Assembly (NCBI GenBank): GCA_006384855.1
Contig: VCJN01000419.1
Location: forward strand, 1 to 64,000
DNA: 64,000 nucleotides
Source: Tetraselmis striata
Lineage: Eukaryota; Chlorophyta; Chlorodendrophyceae; Chlorodendrales; Chlorodendraceae
Direction: 5' to 3'
In this document: positions 42,514 through 52,829 of the stretch, piece after piece
Layout: each line of letters opens with the position of its first letter
Numbering within the stretch: position 1 is the first letter of the stretch
The notes under the pieces: generated by a model
Databases searched by the model: none
Seen by the model: only the letters and a program-made list of their open reading frames with translations
What the model was told of the DNA's origin: nothing
Made by a program: the position numbers and the translations under genes

Positions 42514-44301
42514 ATGCCGGCAAAGGGATGGATAGCGAGTGTGTCGAAGGATGGCGTGTACACATGCAAGCACTGCCACGGTATCGTGACGGGTAGTAGT
42601 GAAAGGACGGCGCGAGAGCGGCACTTCCGGAAATACCCGAACTGTAGCCACTCGTTGAAGCGTGCGGCTAAGTTGCGCCGCAAGGCCGCCTTATCACAAG
42701 CAGCAGCAACAGGGGCGGCAGCAGCAGCGGCAGCAACAGCAGCAACAAGCGCGGCAGCAGGAGTAGCTGCAGCCGTCGGAAACGGCCCGCCGGCGCCGGT
42801 CTCGGACGACGGCGGCTCGAAGGTGGACGATGTGATGGGCGTGGGGGAGGACCCCGTTGGCGAAGACGGTATGGACATCGACGCGCCTGCGTGGCCGCCG
42901 GCGGGCGTCGAACCCGCGATGAGGGCGTGATATGGAAAGGCGATCCCGGCGACTTCTACATGAAGGTCATCGCCAAGAAGTTCCGGGGAGTATGGCACTA
43001 CGGCGTGATAACCGGCCTCGTTACCGAGTGGGTGTTGGAGGACTACGGCGGGGCGACCCAGTGGCGCGCTGTTTTCGAGGACGGTGACATTGTGGACCTT
43101 CTGCGTTCAGAGGTGAGTGGGCCCGGCCTGCGTGCTGGTGGCACCACTCAACTGCGGTTGTATGGAATCACACGCACCCGCCCGGTCGGCGTGGCAGGTT
43201 GTGGAGGCTATGGCGGCTGCCCAGGAGCACCCCCCTGTGGATGCGGACGGGGAGGCTCGCTTGGTAACCGTCCATCAAGGCGATGACTTGTCCAGTGAAT
43301 CACGCACCTTGCCCGGCGTGCGTTCAACACAACCCGGCTGGCGGAGGCCAAGCACAACACTGGCTGCCATGGCGTGTGCCATGTGCATGTGGTCCTGGGC
43401 TATGTCAGCATGATCAACCTCTTCCCCCTCGCGCCGTTCCACCTGTTTTTTTTTGGCTTGGGAAGGGACTTCTGGAGGAAATTTGTCACCGTGCAGGGCC
43501 ACATTGGATTCCGAGCTATGAAGCAGGAAGACCGGCGCCAGGCTTTAGTCCCGATACCCAGCAACTTTGAACGCGGGTTGCGCCCTTCGTTTGCAGTGTC
43601 CAAGAATCGAAAGGTAACCCCCCCCCCCCCCCCCCCACCCCCCCGGGCGTGGGCGTGGGCGTGGGCGTGGGCGTGACGGCATTCCCCTCCATGACTGCAG
43701 GGTCAGGCAAGGTGACGGTGCAGTCCGGCTGGGTCATGGAGGACTGCTTGCACCACATGGAAACGTTTTCCATTCTTAACGCCGGTCCGCTGCTCGAGGA
43801 GGCCCGGGTGAAGGCGATCATGACCGAGAAGGAGCTTCGCGTCCCCAGGCGGTGCTTGGGCACATGTACAAGCGCATGCAAGGAGCTGCGTGGTTCGTCA
43901 CGCGGTGGGGGTTGCAGAATGTGGTGACGGACAAGGACGGCCCCGAGCGCAAGGCGCAGGTGGACGCGCTCACTAGGGAGGGGAGGACTCGATACCCCGC
44001 GCGGCGCCAAGGCGCGGCGGCCGGGGCAGCGCGGCGCCAAGGCGCGGCGGCCGGGGCAGCGCGGCGCCAAGACAGCGCATACAGCGGAATCGGCGGAAAG
44101 GGATGCATTACAAGCTGTGGACGGCAGCCGCTGAAAACTATGCGGTCATGCCGCAACAACCCCAGCACTGGCTTCTGGATACCTCTGATCTGGCTGACGG
44201 CGGCGGGCTGCGGGATGCAGGGCCGCATGACTGAGGTGGCGGTGCTGGTGAGCCCGCAGAGTCTGCATGCGGCGGAGGCGGCGCAGCCGCATAGGCACTA
44301 G
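42514..44301 (+). pseudogene. Mobile-element-type gene of unknown family; BED-like finger and EDGD domain
   Basis: Coding-like blocks in shifting frames. 42514-42900: N-terminus with YTCKHCHGIV and HFRKYPNCSHS, a possible BED-type zinc finger, then an Ala-rich linker. About 42915-43112: KKFRGVWHYGVITG and WRAVFEDGDIVDLL, a Tudor/chromo-like block seen in some algal and oomycete transposon proteins, ending at a GTGAGT donor. 43196-43306: HPPVDADGEARLVTVHQGDD. About 43310-43613: NTGCHGVCHVHVVLGYVSMI and FPLAPFHLFFFGLGRDFW. 43703-43850: SGWVMEDCLHHMETFS. 43850-44300: HMYKRMQGAAWFVTRWG. The frames do not all join through plausible introns, so the copy is probably decayed. Confidence 0.45.
44002..44085. 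repeat. 28-bp tandem repeat, three units
   Basis: The unit GCGGCGCCAAGGCGCGGCGG plus eight bases is repeated three times, encoding ARRQGAAAG-type repeats in the adjoining ORF. Confidence 0.85.
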
Positions 44302-44664
44302 ACAATGCTCTGAAGCGAGCCCCAATTGTCTGCCCAGCGCCTGCCCCAATGTAACGCACCAGCTTGGCAGCAATTGGCAGCTCTTTTGCCCCCCCCCCCT
44401 CCACCCCACAGACACACTACCAATACCATTTTCTCATCCCGGCGGGCAGTTGATGCGTATACCCAGGCTTGTGCGTACGCGGTGCGGGGGGGGGGGGGGG
44501 GAATCACTATAGCTAAGCTAGTGATGTGAGATATGAGTGCAGCAACAGATATTGTGCAAGATATAATACGATGGCATGCAAGCGGGTCCCCGCTCTTCCA
44601 CAATCATTGGCCCTGCTCCCTCTTGCCCCGCCCCCGGTGCCCTTTAGCTGCTCTCAGCATCCCG
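44302..44664. other. Spacer before the giant inverted repeat
   Basis: Short C and G runs at about 44391-44399 and 44487-44501; no gene recognised. Confidence 0.5.
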
Positions 44665-45012
44665 AGTGGGATGGGCGGGGCAGCGGTTGCTACCGAGTGA
44701 GGCGTAGCATCGTTTGCAGTAGCAACGCAGCCTTTCCGGTGTGACGCCGCCTGGATGTAACCCAGCAGTACGCGCAAAGTGCAAGTGCAAGCTGCTGATG
44801 GCGGGGATCCCGCGCGGGGGGGGGGGGGGGGGCAGCGGCTGTGGGATAGGCGCGGCAGCGGTTGCTACAGAGTGAGGCGTCGCATTGTTTGCAGTAGCAA
44901 CGCAGCCTTTCCGGTTGCATAGTGTGACGCAGCCTAGATGTAACCCAGCAGTACGCGCAAAGTGCAAGTGTTACACGTCCGTGTGCCCCACCCAATGACA
45001 TTGCGCCCGACC

Positions 45013-45823
45013 TCACTGACGGCATGTCTCGCTCTCCTTCAGCTCCTGGGCCGTCCGCCGCCTCACCCTGCGCACCCTACCAGCCGCGCGTGCCTTCTCG
45101 GAAGCCTCACACACGGCGGCGCGAGTTGCGTCGTGGAACGCGTCCCTGACATGGCGGAACTCCGCCCTCTTCGTGGCCGTGGTCGGGCAGGGCACTGCCC
45201 GCTGATGGGTCGCCATGCATGGGTACTTGGGGCCGCACAAAGCCGGGGTGCCGTCGCAGCAACACTCCCAGTCCGTCCGTTGGCCGCAGTCCACGCATGA
45301 CGGGCGTCCGGCCAGGACACGCACATGATAGTGCATGTGGCCGCCTCCCGCCACTGCTCGTAGTGCTCCGGTCAACATGGCGACGAGCAAGTCGGCATGT
45401 CCCGCAGGTGGCTGCGGGGCGGGTGGCGCGAGCGCAGCCTCGCTCGCCTCGACAACCCCCTCAGCCCGATCAGTCGCCTCGACCACGGCCTCCTCCGCCT
45501 CCTGACGCGGCGCACCAGGCGCATCATCGTCGCCTGGCAGGGCGTCCCCCCCCGCAACGGCGCCGTCGGCGGTGGCCGACGCCGTCGTGGCGGGGTGTTG
45601 TGAGGAGGTGGCCCTAGACATAGGTGGGGCCGGCACCGCCATGTGTTGCTCCACATGCGGTGCGGTTCCTGACGCGACAGCTCCGTCGCACCAGTACCGG
45701 CGCCGGCACCCCACACACGCCTGCTGGGCTTACCACCAACCGGCATGTTTCCTTTGGGAGGCGGTTCATCCGCGTCGGAGGTGAGCGGCGGTGCCTGTGT
45801 GGGTGTGGATACTGCCCGGCCAT
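45013..45823 (-). pseudogene. ORF A, left copy: Cys-rich zinc-finger protein, 2-bp insertion near start
   Basis: The start ATG at 45823 corresponds to the intact start of the right copy at 51963. About 110 bases in, the left copy has two extra bases (GTGTGTGGGG for GTGGGG near 45715), after which the frame stays open to 45013. The C-terminal third has PSCVDCGQRTDWECCCDG then LCGPKYPCMATH, a Cys/His arrangement resembling the cysteine-rich finger at the end of piggyBac transposases. A basic tail RRVRRRTAQELKE follows. The catalytic domain of that family is absent. Confidence 0.5.
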
Positions 45824-45942
45824 TAGGGCTCCCGCCGCCTGTCGCTCCGCCGACCCACGCCGCGGCGTGTGCTGCGCCCCGCATAGTCGCCTCGAATATA
45901 ATATACATGACGCGGGGACGGGGGGGGATTCGTGCGTTTCGT
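45824..45942. promoter_or_regulatory. Divergent promoter region between ORF A and ORF B (left arm)
   Basis: The two starts face away from each other across about 120 bp. An AT-rich box CGAATATAATATACATGACG (about 45893-45912) is the only TATA-like sequence. The mirror region is 51824-51962. Confidence 0.4.
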
Positions 45943-46245
45943 ATGTCGGCGGAAAGGCGTGCGAAGCTGCGGCTGGCGAAGGTGGTGGAAGTAAGCGTGG
46001 CGGCGTCGGCGGCGTATTACCGTGCGTGCATGCGTGCGCAACCCCGCGGCAGCAAGCGCCGGACTCGGCGTGTGCCGGCGGCAGAGCTACGTACGAAGGG
46101 ACACGGTACGGGATGCCAAGTCTGGCTAAGCAACTGCCGAGGCTGGCGGCTTAACCCCCATGTCCGGCGGTTGAGGGACGGAAAGTGCGTAGAAGTTGAT
46201 CGGCAAAGCGGGCATATAAGCCTGGCTGTGCTAGGTTCCTATTAA
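45943..46245 (+). CDS. ORF B, left copy: 100-residue basic protein, intact
   Basis: ATG 45943, stop ending at 46245. The sequence opens MSAERRAKLRLAKVVEVSVA, has a central Arg-rich segment (RGSKRRTRRVPAAEL) and ends VDRQSGHISLAVLGSY. The right-arm copy (51823-51521) is the same length and also uninterrupted, with a few substitutions. This is the only ORF of the element intact in both arms, suggesting selection or recent duplication. No family recognised. Confidence 0.5.
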   Translation: MSAERRAKLRLAKVVEVSVAASAAYYRACMRAQPRGSKRRTRRVPAAELRTKGHGTGCQVWLSNCRGWRLNPHVRRLRDGKCVEVDRQSGHISLAVLGSY

Positions 46246-46641
46246 GTAATGGCGTTTGTGCTAAGTAATTCTTAGGGGTAGACCATGCAGCGCAGGTAGG
46301 GGGCGGTATAAATGAGGCCGGGCACATATACTGCTCCACGAAACGACACTGTCGCACGTGTAGTTGAATAGACGCCCCCCCCCCACATCCCCCCCCCCCC
46401 CCCCCCCATTTACACTTGTGCACTCATTAAGTTTGGGCTGGTTTCGGAGCAGTACATGTACGTATGTATATATATACAATGGAACGTAGGACCTGCGCGG
46501 AAAGAGGGGGGGCTGGCGGAATGCGTTGGGGGTGCGTAGAGTAGCGTGTTGGTGAGATTCGGGGTGCATCGGACGCCGGATGCCCATCCACCCAGCGTAA
46601 AAGACGCCTACGTAATATTCACACTATATATATTCACACGC

Positions 46642-47660
46642 AAATGTGTGAAAACCGGACATTCCGTGCCGGATGGGTGGGAATACGGCGTCCGATGCAG
46701 CCAAAACCCCAGCAACACGCTATTCTGTGCACCGCCAATGCACTCCGCCAGCACCGCCTCATTCTCTGTCGATTTCGAAAACGCCTTCACATTACCCACC
46801 GCGAATTGCAATTGCCACCGTGTAATGTTGTCACGATGTGCGCACACAACAACACTTACTACCGGTTCCGACGCGGATGGAGGCGAGGCTTGCGGAGTGC
46901 GTTGGGGGTGCGTAGAGTAGCGTGCTGCAAATAATTGGGGTGCATCGGACGCCGGATGCCCACCCACCCGGCGTAAAAGACGCGTAATATTCACACTTTA
47001 TTAACACACAAATGTGTGAAAACCGGACATTCCGTGCCGGATGGGTGGGAATACGGCGTCCGATGCAGCCAAAACCCCAGCAACACGCTATTCTGTGCAC
47101 CGCCAATGCACTCCGCCAGCACCGCCACATTCTCTGTCGATTTCGAAAACGCCTTCACATTGTCCACCGCTAATTGCAATTGCCACCGTGTAATGTTGTC
47201 ACGATGTGCGCACACAACAACACTTACTACCGGTTCCGACGCGGATGGAGGCGAGGCTGGCGGAGTGCGTTGGGGTGCGTAGAGTAGCGTGCTGCAAATA
47301 ATTGGGGTGCATCGGACGCCGGATGCCCATCCACCCGGCGTAAAAGACGCGTAATATTCACACTGCTTTATTAACACACAAATGTGTGAAAACCGGACAT
47401 TCCGTGCCGGATGGGTGGGAATACGGCGTCCGATGCAGCCAAAACCCCAGCAACACGCTATTCTGTGCACCGCCAATGCACTCCGCCAGCACCGCCTCAT
47501 TCTCTGTCGATTTCGAAAACGCCTTCACATTATCCACCGCTAATAATTGCAATTGCCACCGTGTAATGTTGTCACGATGTGCGCACACAACAACACTTAC
47601 TACCGGTTCCGACGCGGATGGAGGCGAGGCTTGCGGAGTGCACTTGCGGTGCACAGACTA
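46642..47660 (+). repeat. Tandem array, unit 368-370 bp, nearly three copies (left arm)
   Basis: Units begin AATGTGTGAAAACCGGACAT at 46643, 47011 and 47381. On the minus strand each unit contains the same coding-like block (EPVVSVVVCAHRDNITRWQL, VKAFSKSTE), and one unit carries a 3-base insertion that preserves this frame. Confidence 0.85.
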
Positions 47661-47756
47661 GCGGGAGACTAGACCCATTGTCGCTTATTTACAAGCACGG
47701 GCGGTGCTGCCAGACCTGATCGTCTACGGCCGATATAATATTCACACTATATTAAC

Positions 47757-47815
47757 ATCGGTGCACACCGCCGCACACCGCCGCACACCGCCGCACACCG
47801 CCGCACAACGCTGCG
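47757..47815 (+). repeat. 10-bp tandem repeat (CGCACACCGC)
   Basis: Four to five direct units; mirrored at about 50017-50066 in the right arm. Too short and uniform to be a CRISPR array. Confidence 0.8.
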
Positions 47816-48008
47816 CGCGCACATTCGTCGCACACATTATCCCGGATTCACTCGCCGTATCCATTACGCCGTGCTACTTCAACAATAAACATTGCGAAAT
47901 TACACCGACACAGTGCCGCACCGACTAGCTCTTGACAATACGTGCATATAAATAGTAGTGGCGCGCTGCTCCTCGCCTCCGATGTGTCGTTGACTGCTGC
48001 GGAAGGCG

Positions 48009-48367
48009 GTGGTCGACTGGGTGTTAGTTTCTCCACCTCGGCCGCCCCCCCCCCCCCCCCTTCACCGCTCACAGCGCCATGGCCGACCTCGCCCCCCCGG
48101 GCAAAAGTGGGCGGCGAGCCTTGTTGTCTCGCGTGTCCGCGCCGCCGGCATCGAGGAGGACGAGAAAGACATGAGGAAACCCGTGACAAGGTGGGCGCGC
48201 AACAAAACACTCCATCCTCCGCATTAGCACGCACCCACTCGTGGCTAACTTGTGCCGCGCGCAGGTTCGTCCGGGAGCGCCGTAAGGCCCACCTCAACGC
48301 CAAGGCTTCCACAGTGCCAGCGGCGCAACTCGTGGTGGCCGAGGAGGCCGCATCCTCAGCCGCTTAA
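48009..48367 (+). CDS. ORF C, left copy: charged helical protein, two exons
   Basis: Exon 1 is open to 48190 (GTGGGC donor at 48191); exon 2 is 48265-48367 (GCGCAG acceptor), joined in phase. The product contains WAASLVVSRVRAAGIEEDEK and, across the junction, VTR-FVRERRKAHLNAKAS, ending VVAEEAASSAA. No ATG lies in the open frame. A nearby ATG (48080) would be in frame with one more C in a C run, so run length decides the start. Function unknown. Confidence 0.35.
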
Positions 48368-48439
48368 AGGCGAAACGATTGTGGCTTGTTGTGGGTGTCT
48401 GGGCACAGGGGGCGTCCCGACGCGAAGGTAAGGAAGCTC

Positions 48440-48673
48440 ATGGCGGCGTCGTCGACGGCACAGCCTCCCGGGGTGGTGAAGACACTGACGGATGACAAGA
48501 AGCGGAAGAGGCCAGTGAAGAAACGCCGAGGTAAGAAACTGACGGTCGCGGAGTCGGAGGCGGAGTCGGAGGCGCAGGCGGAGGCGGAGGCGGAGGCGGA
48601 GGCGGAGGCGGAGGCAGCGAGATCATCGAAGCGGAGGGTCCCCCGGGCACGCAAGAACAAGAACAAGCAGTAG
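48440..48673 (+). CDS. Small very basic protein, 77 residues, cassette copy B
   Basis: ATG at 48440, just at the palindrome's inner edge. Same protein as 41908-41717: MAASSTAQPPGVVKTLTDD, then KKRKRPVKKRRGKKL, then an expanded Glu-Ala run, then RVPRARKNKNKQ. The extra residues come from added GAGGCG units. Confidence 0.55.
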   Translation: MAASSTAQPPGVVKTLTDDKKRKRPVKKRRGKKLTVAESEAESEAQAEAEAEAEAEAEAARSSKRRVPRARKNKNKQ

Positions 48674-49370
48674 CCCCCGCCCCCTTTACCCCCCCCCCCC
48701 CCCCCAGGCGGGAGCGGCTGGCGGCGAGGGGGGGCGGGGGGGGGCGGGGCGGGCGTGGCCCCCCCGCCCCCGCACCCCCCCCCCCCCCCCCCCGGGGCCA
48801 CATTCCCCGATGGCAGCTGTCGCGAATATTGTAATTCAATCATTCTTCGGCAAACCGCTGCCTGCCCCCGCCCTCCCCCTCGCGAATATTTATGTAACGT
48901 GAGCACTCTTTGGCAAAACATGGCAGCCAAACCGCCCATCTGATGACCTTTGATCGGACGGCTGGCAGGCCCGTTCAGCAGTACTAGCTATAATGTACAC
49001 AAATTCCCCAGTGTTACCAAATACGTACGGCTGCGATTTGCGCTCCCATGTACTAATAGTCGTAGTTATCCACAGGACGACTAGGGTTCGTACTAGATAC
49101 CCGGTACCGGCGTAATAAATATATCGCGTACTACCCGGTACTACACGGACAACCTTGTACCTTGTACGTCAGTGCCATGTACGCTTCACCGGGCTGGTAC
49201 GACTACCAGAATGATGACAAAAAGGATTTATCGCCCGCCGGCAATAACGCCGGATGTACTCGCACGTAACTGGATGGACGTGCCGCCACCAGCAGCAGCC
49301 TTCACGGATAAATAATAGTCGCTAGTAGTAGTGCTTCGTCACCTGTATGTCACATCTGAATCTCACAGTG
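48442..49370 (+). repeat. Unique centre of the giant inverted repeat = cassette copy B
   Basis: Reverse complement of 41037-41908. Contains the small basic ORF, a C run (48688-48706), a second C run (about 48778-48793), and the 22-bp repeat (inverted, 49349-49370) at its right edge only. Confidence 0.75.
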
Positions 49371-49444
49371 ATGAGCTTCCTTACCTTGGCGTCGGGACGC
49401 CCCCTGTGCCCAGACGCCCACAACAAGCCACAATCGTTTCGCCT

Positions 49445-49735
49445 TTAAGCGGCTGAGGATGCGGCCTCCTCGGCCACCACGAAATGCGCCGCTGGCACTG
49501 TGGAAGCCTTGGCGTTGAGGTGGGCCTTACGGCGCTCCCGGACGAACCTGCGCACGGCACAAGTTAGCCACGAGTGGGTGCGTGCTAATGTGGAGGGCGG
49601 AGTGTTTTGTTGCGCGCCCACCTTGTCACGCGTTTCCTCATGTCTTTCTCGTCCTCCTCGATGCCGGCGGCGCGGACACGCGAGACAACAAGGCTCGCCG
49701 CCTACTTTTGCCCGGGGGGCGAGGTCGGCCATGGC
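49445..49735 (-). pseudogene. ORF C, right copy, interrupted
   Basis: Mirror of 48009-48367. The frame matching the left copy has TAG where the left has TGG (LVVSRVR region upstream), and the C run in the start region is one base shorter. Exon 2 with VRERRKAHLNAKAS and the splice sites are preserved. Confidence 0.45.
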
Positions 49736-50631
49736 GCTGTGAGCGGTGAAGGGGAGGGGGCGGCCGAGGTGGAGAAACTAACACCCAGTCGACGACCGCC
49801 TTCCGCAGAAGTCAACGACACATCGGAGGCGAGGAGCAGCGCGCCACTACTATTTATATGCACGTATTGTCAAGAGCTAGTCGGTGCGGCATTGTGTCGG
49901 TGTAATTTCGCAATGTTTATTGTTGAAGTAGCACGGCGTGATGAATACGCGGTTTCACCGAGTGAATCCGGGATAATATGTGCGGTAGGGCGCGCGTATA
50001 TGTGCGCGACGAATGTGCGCGGATGTGCGCAGCGGTGTGCGGCGGTGTGCGGCGGTGTGCACCGATGTGAATATAGTGTGAATGTTATATCGGCCGTAGA
50101 CGATCGGGTCTGGCAGCACCGCCCGTGCTTGTAAATAAGCGACAATGGATCACGTCATGCTCCGGTTGTACTCCTACACTTCCTCCACTTTGGCGGGTGG
50201 GGGGGGGGGGGGGGGGGGGGGGGGGACCTGTCCTTATTACTTGCATCGGTGGACGTGCTGGATATGGAGGTCACCGGGCACATCGCGTGGTTTCGGAGCA
50301 GTTCATTCGCGCCTCCTCGTCTTGTTTGCAATCGTCGCCCTAATCCAATGAAGGGTGAGTAGCGGGACACTGTGCCCCCCCCCCCCCCCCCCCCCCGGTT
50401 TATGTAAACAAATATCTAGCCGTGCATGCGCCGCAATCGCTCGGTACCCAATGAGCGGGGTATGTGACAGTGGTTTCGGAGCAGTGCAAGCATTCCGTGC
50501 GTGTGCACAAGCACGTACGACTGGGAATGAGGCGGGGGTTGCGGATGGAGTGCATTGGCGGTGCATAGAATAGCGTGTTCCTGGGGTTTTGGCTGCATCA
50601 GACGCCGTATTCCCACCCATCCGGCACGGAA

Positions 50632-51060
50632 TGTCCGGTTTTCACACATTTGTGTGTGAATATGGTGTGAATATTACGCGTCTTTTACGCCGGGTGGATG
50701 GGCATCCGGCGTCCGATGCACCCCAATTATTTGCAGTACGCTACTCTACGCACCGCCAATGCACTCCGCAAGCCCCGCCTCCATCCGCGTCGGAACCGGT
50801 AGTAAGTGTTGTTGTGTGCCCACATCGTGACAACATTACACGGTGGCAATTGCAATTAGCGGTGGATAATGTGAAGGCGTTTTCGAAATCGACAGAGAAT
50901 GAGGCGGTGCTGGCGGAGTGCATTGGCGGTGCATAGAATAGCGTGTTGCTGAGGGTTTTCGCTGCATCGGACGCCGTATTCCCACCCATCCGGCACGGAA
51001 TGTCCGGTTTTCACACATTTGCGTGTGAATATATATAGTGTGAATATTACGTACGCGTCT
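50632..51060 (-). repeat. 369-bp tandem array, right arm (about two units)
   Basis: Unit starts (inverted) at about 50632 and 51001, spacing 369-370 bp; same unit as 46642-47660. Confidence 0.8.
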
Positions 51061-51520
51061 TTTACGCTGGGTGGATGGGCATCCGGCGTCCGATGCACCC
51101 CGAATCTCACCAACACGCTACTCTACGCACCCCCAATGCACTCCGCCAGCCCCGCCTCTTTCCGCGCAGGTCCTACGTTCCATTGTATGTATATACATGC
51201 GTACATGTACTGCTCCGAAACCAGCCCAAACTTAATGAGTGCACAAGTGTAAATGGGGGGGGAGGGGGGGGGGATGTGGCGGCGGGGCATCCACTCACAC
51301 ATACCCCGGCGATGCATGACAGATATTACATGCCGTGGCGGGTCGGCGGGCCGACCCGGCGGGGGGTGGGGGGGGGGGGGGGGGGGGGGGGGTCTATTCA
51401 ACTACACGTGCGACAGTGTCGTTTCGTGGAGCAGTATATGTGCCCGGCCTCATTTATACCGCCCCCTACCTGCGCTGCACGGTCTACCCCTACGAATTAC
51501 TTAGCACAAACCGCCATTAC

Positions 51521-51823
51521 TTAATAGGAACCTAGCACAGCCAGGCTTATATGCCCGCTTTGCCGATCAACTTCTACGCACTTTCCGTCCCTCAACCGCC
51601 GGACATGGGGGTTAAGCCGCCAGCCTCGGCAGTTGCTTAGCCAGACTTGGCATCCCGTACCGTGTCCATGGCTTTGCAGCTCTGCCGCCGGCACACGCCG
51701 AGTCCGGCGCTTGCTGCCGCGGGGTTGCGCACGCATGCACGCACGGTAAAACGCCGCCGACGCCGCCACGCTTACTTCCACCACCTTCGCCAGCCGCAGC
51801 TTCGCACGCCGTTCCGCCGACAT
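51521..51823 (-). CDS. ORF B, right copy: 100-residue basic protein, intact
   Basis: ATG at 51823, stop ending at 51521; same length and reading frame as the left copy. Visible substitutions include AAFYRAC for AAYYRAC and AELQSHGHG for AELRTKGHG. Confidence 0.5.
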   Translation of the reverse strand: MSAERRAKLRLAKVVEVSVAASAAFYRACMRAQPRGSKRRTRRVPAAELQSHGHGTGCQVWLSNCRGWRLNPHVRRLRDGKCVEVDRQSGHISLAVLGSY

Positions 51824-51962
51824 ACGAAACGCACGAATCCCCCCCCCCCCCCCCCCCCCCCGCCCTGTCCCCGCGTCATCTATAATATATTCGAGGCGAC
51901 TATGCGGGGCGCAGCACACGCCGCGGCGTGGGTCGGCGGAGCGGCGGGCGGCGGGAGCCCTA

Positions 51963-52769
51963 ATGGCCGGGCAGTATCCACACCCACACCGGCACCGCCG
52001 CTCACCTCCGACGCGGATGAACCGCCTCCCAAAGGAAACATGCCGGTTGGTGGTAAGCGCAGCAGGCGTGGGGTGCCGGCGCCGGTACCTGTGCGACGGA
52101 GCTGTCGCGTCAGGAACCGCACCGCATGTGGAGCAACACATGGCGGCGCCGGCCCCACCTATGTATAGGGCCACCTCCTCACAACACCCCGCCACGACGG
52201 CGTCGGCCACCGCCGACGGCGCCGTTGCGGGGGGGGACGCCATGCCAGGCGACGATGATGCGCCCGATGTGCCGCGTCAGGAGGCGGAGGAGGCCGTGGT
52301 TGAGGCGACTGATAGGGCTGAGTGACTTGTCGAGGCGTGCGAGGCTGCGCTCGCGCCACCCGCCCCGCAGCCACCTGCGGGACATGCCGACTTGCTCGTC
52401 GCCATGTTGACCGGAGCACTACGAGCAGTGGCGGGAGGCGGCCACATGCACTATCATGTGCGTGTCCTGGCCGGACGCCCGTCATGCGTGTACTGCGGCC
52501 AACGGACGGAATGGGAGTGTTGCTGCGACGGGACCCCGGCTTGGTGCGGCCCCAAGTACCCATGCATGGCGACCCATCAGCGGGCAGTGCCCTGCCCGAC
52601 CACGGCCGCGGTGAGGGCGGAGTTCCGCCATGTCAGGGACGTGTTCCACGACGCGACTCGCGCCGCCGTGTGTGAGGCTTCCGAGAAGGCACGCGCGGCT
52701 GGTAGGGTGCGCATGGTGAGGCGGCGGACGGCCCGGGAGATGATGGAGAGCGAGACATGCCGTCAGTGA
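51963..52769 (+). pseudogene. ORF A, right copy: Cys-rich zinc-finger protein with one in-frame TGA
   Basis: ATG at 51963, open for 120 codons to TGA at 52323-52325, then open again in the same frame to 52769. It lacks the 2-bp insertion of the left copy. The finger region reads PSCVYCGQRTEWECCCDG and CGPKYPCMATH. Each arm's copy therefore has a different single lesion. Confidence 0.5.
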
Positions 52770-52829
52770 GGTCGGGCGCAATGATATTGGGTGGGGCACA
52801 CGGGCGTGTAACACTTGCACTTTGCGCGT

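Larger units (their letters stand above)
44665..48441 (+). repeat. Left arm of the giant inverted repeat
   Basis: About 3.8 kb, pairing with 53327-49371. It has two units of the outer array (near 44681 and 44856) and nearly three units of the 369-bp array. Confidence 0.85.

Noticed and set aside
47757-47815. Possible CRISPR-like array
   Set aside because: Ten-bp units with no spacers, in a eukaryotic transposable context.
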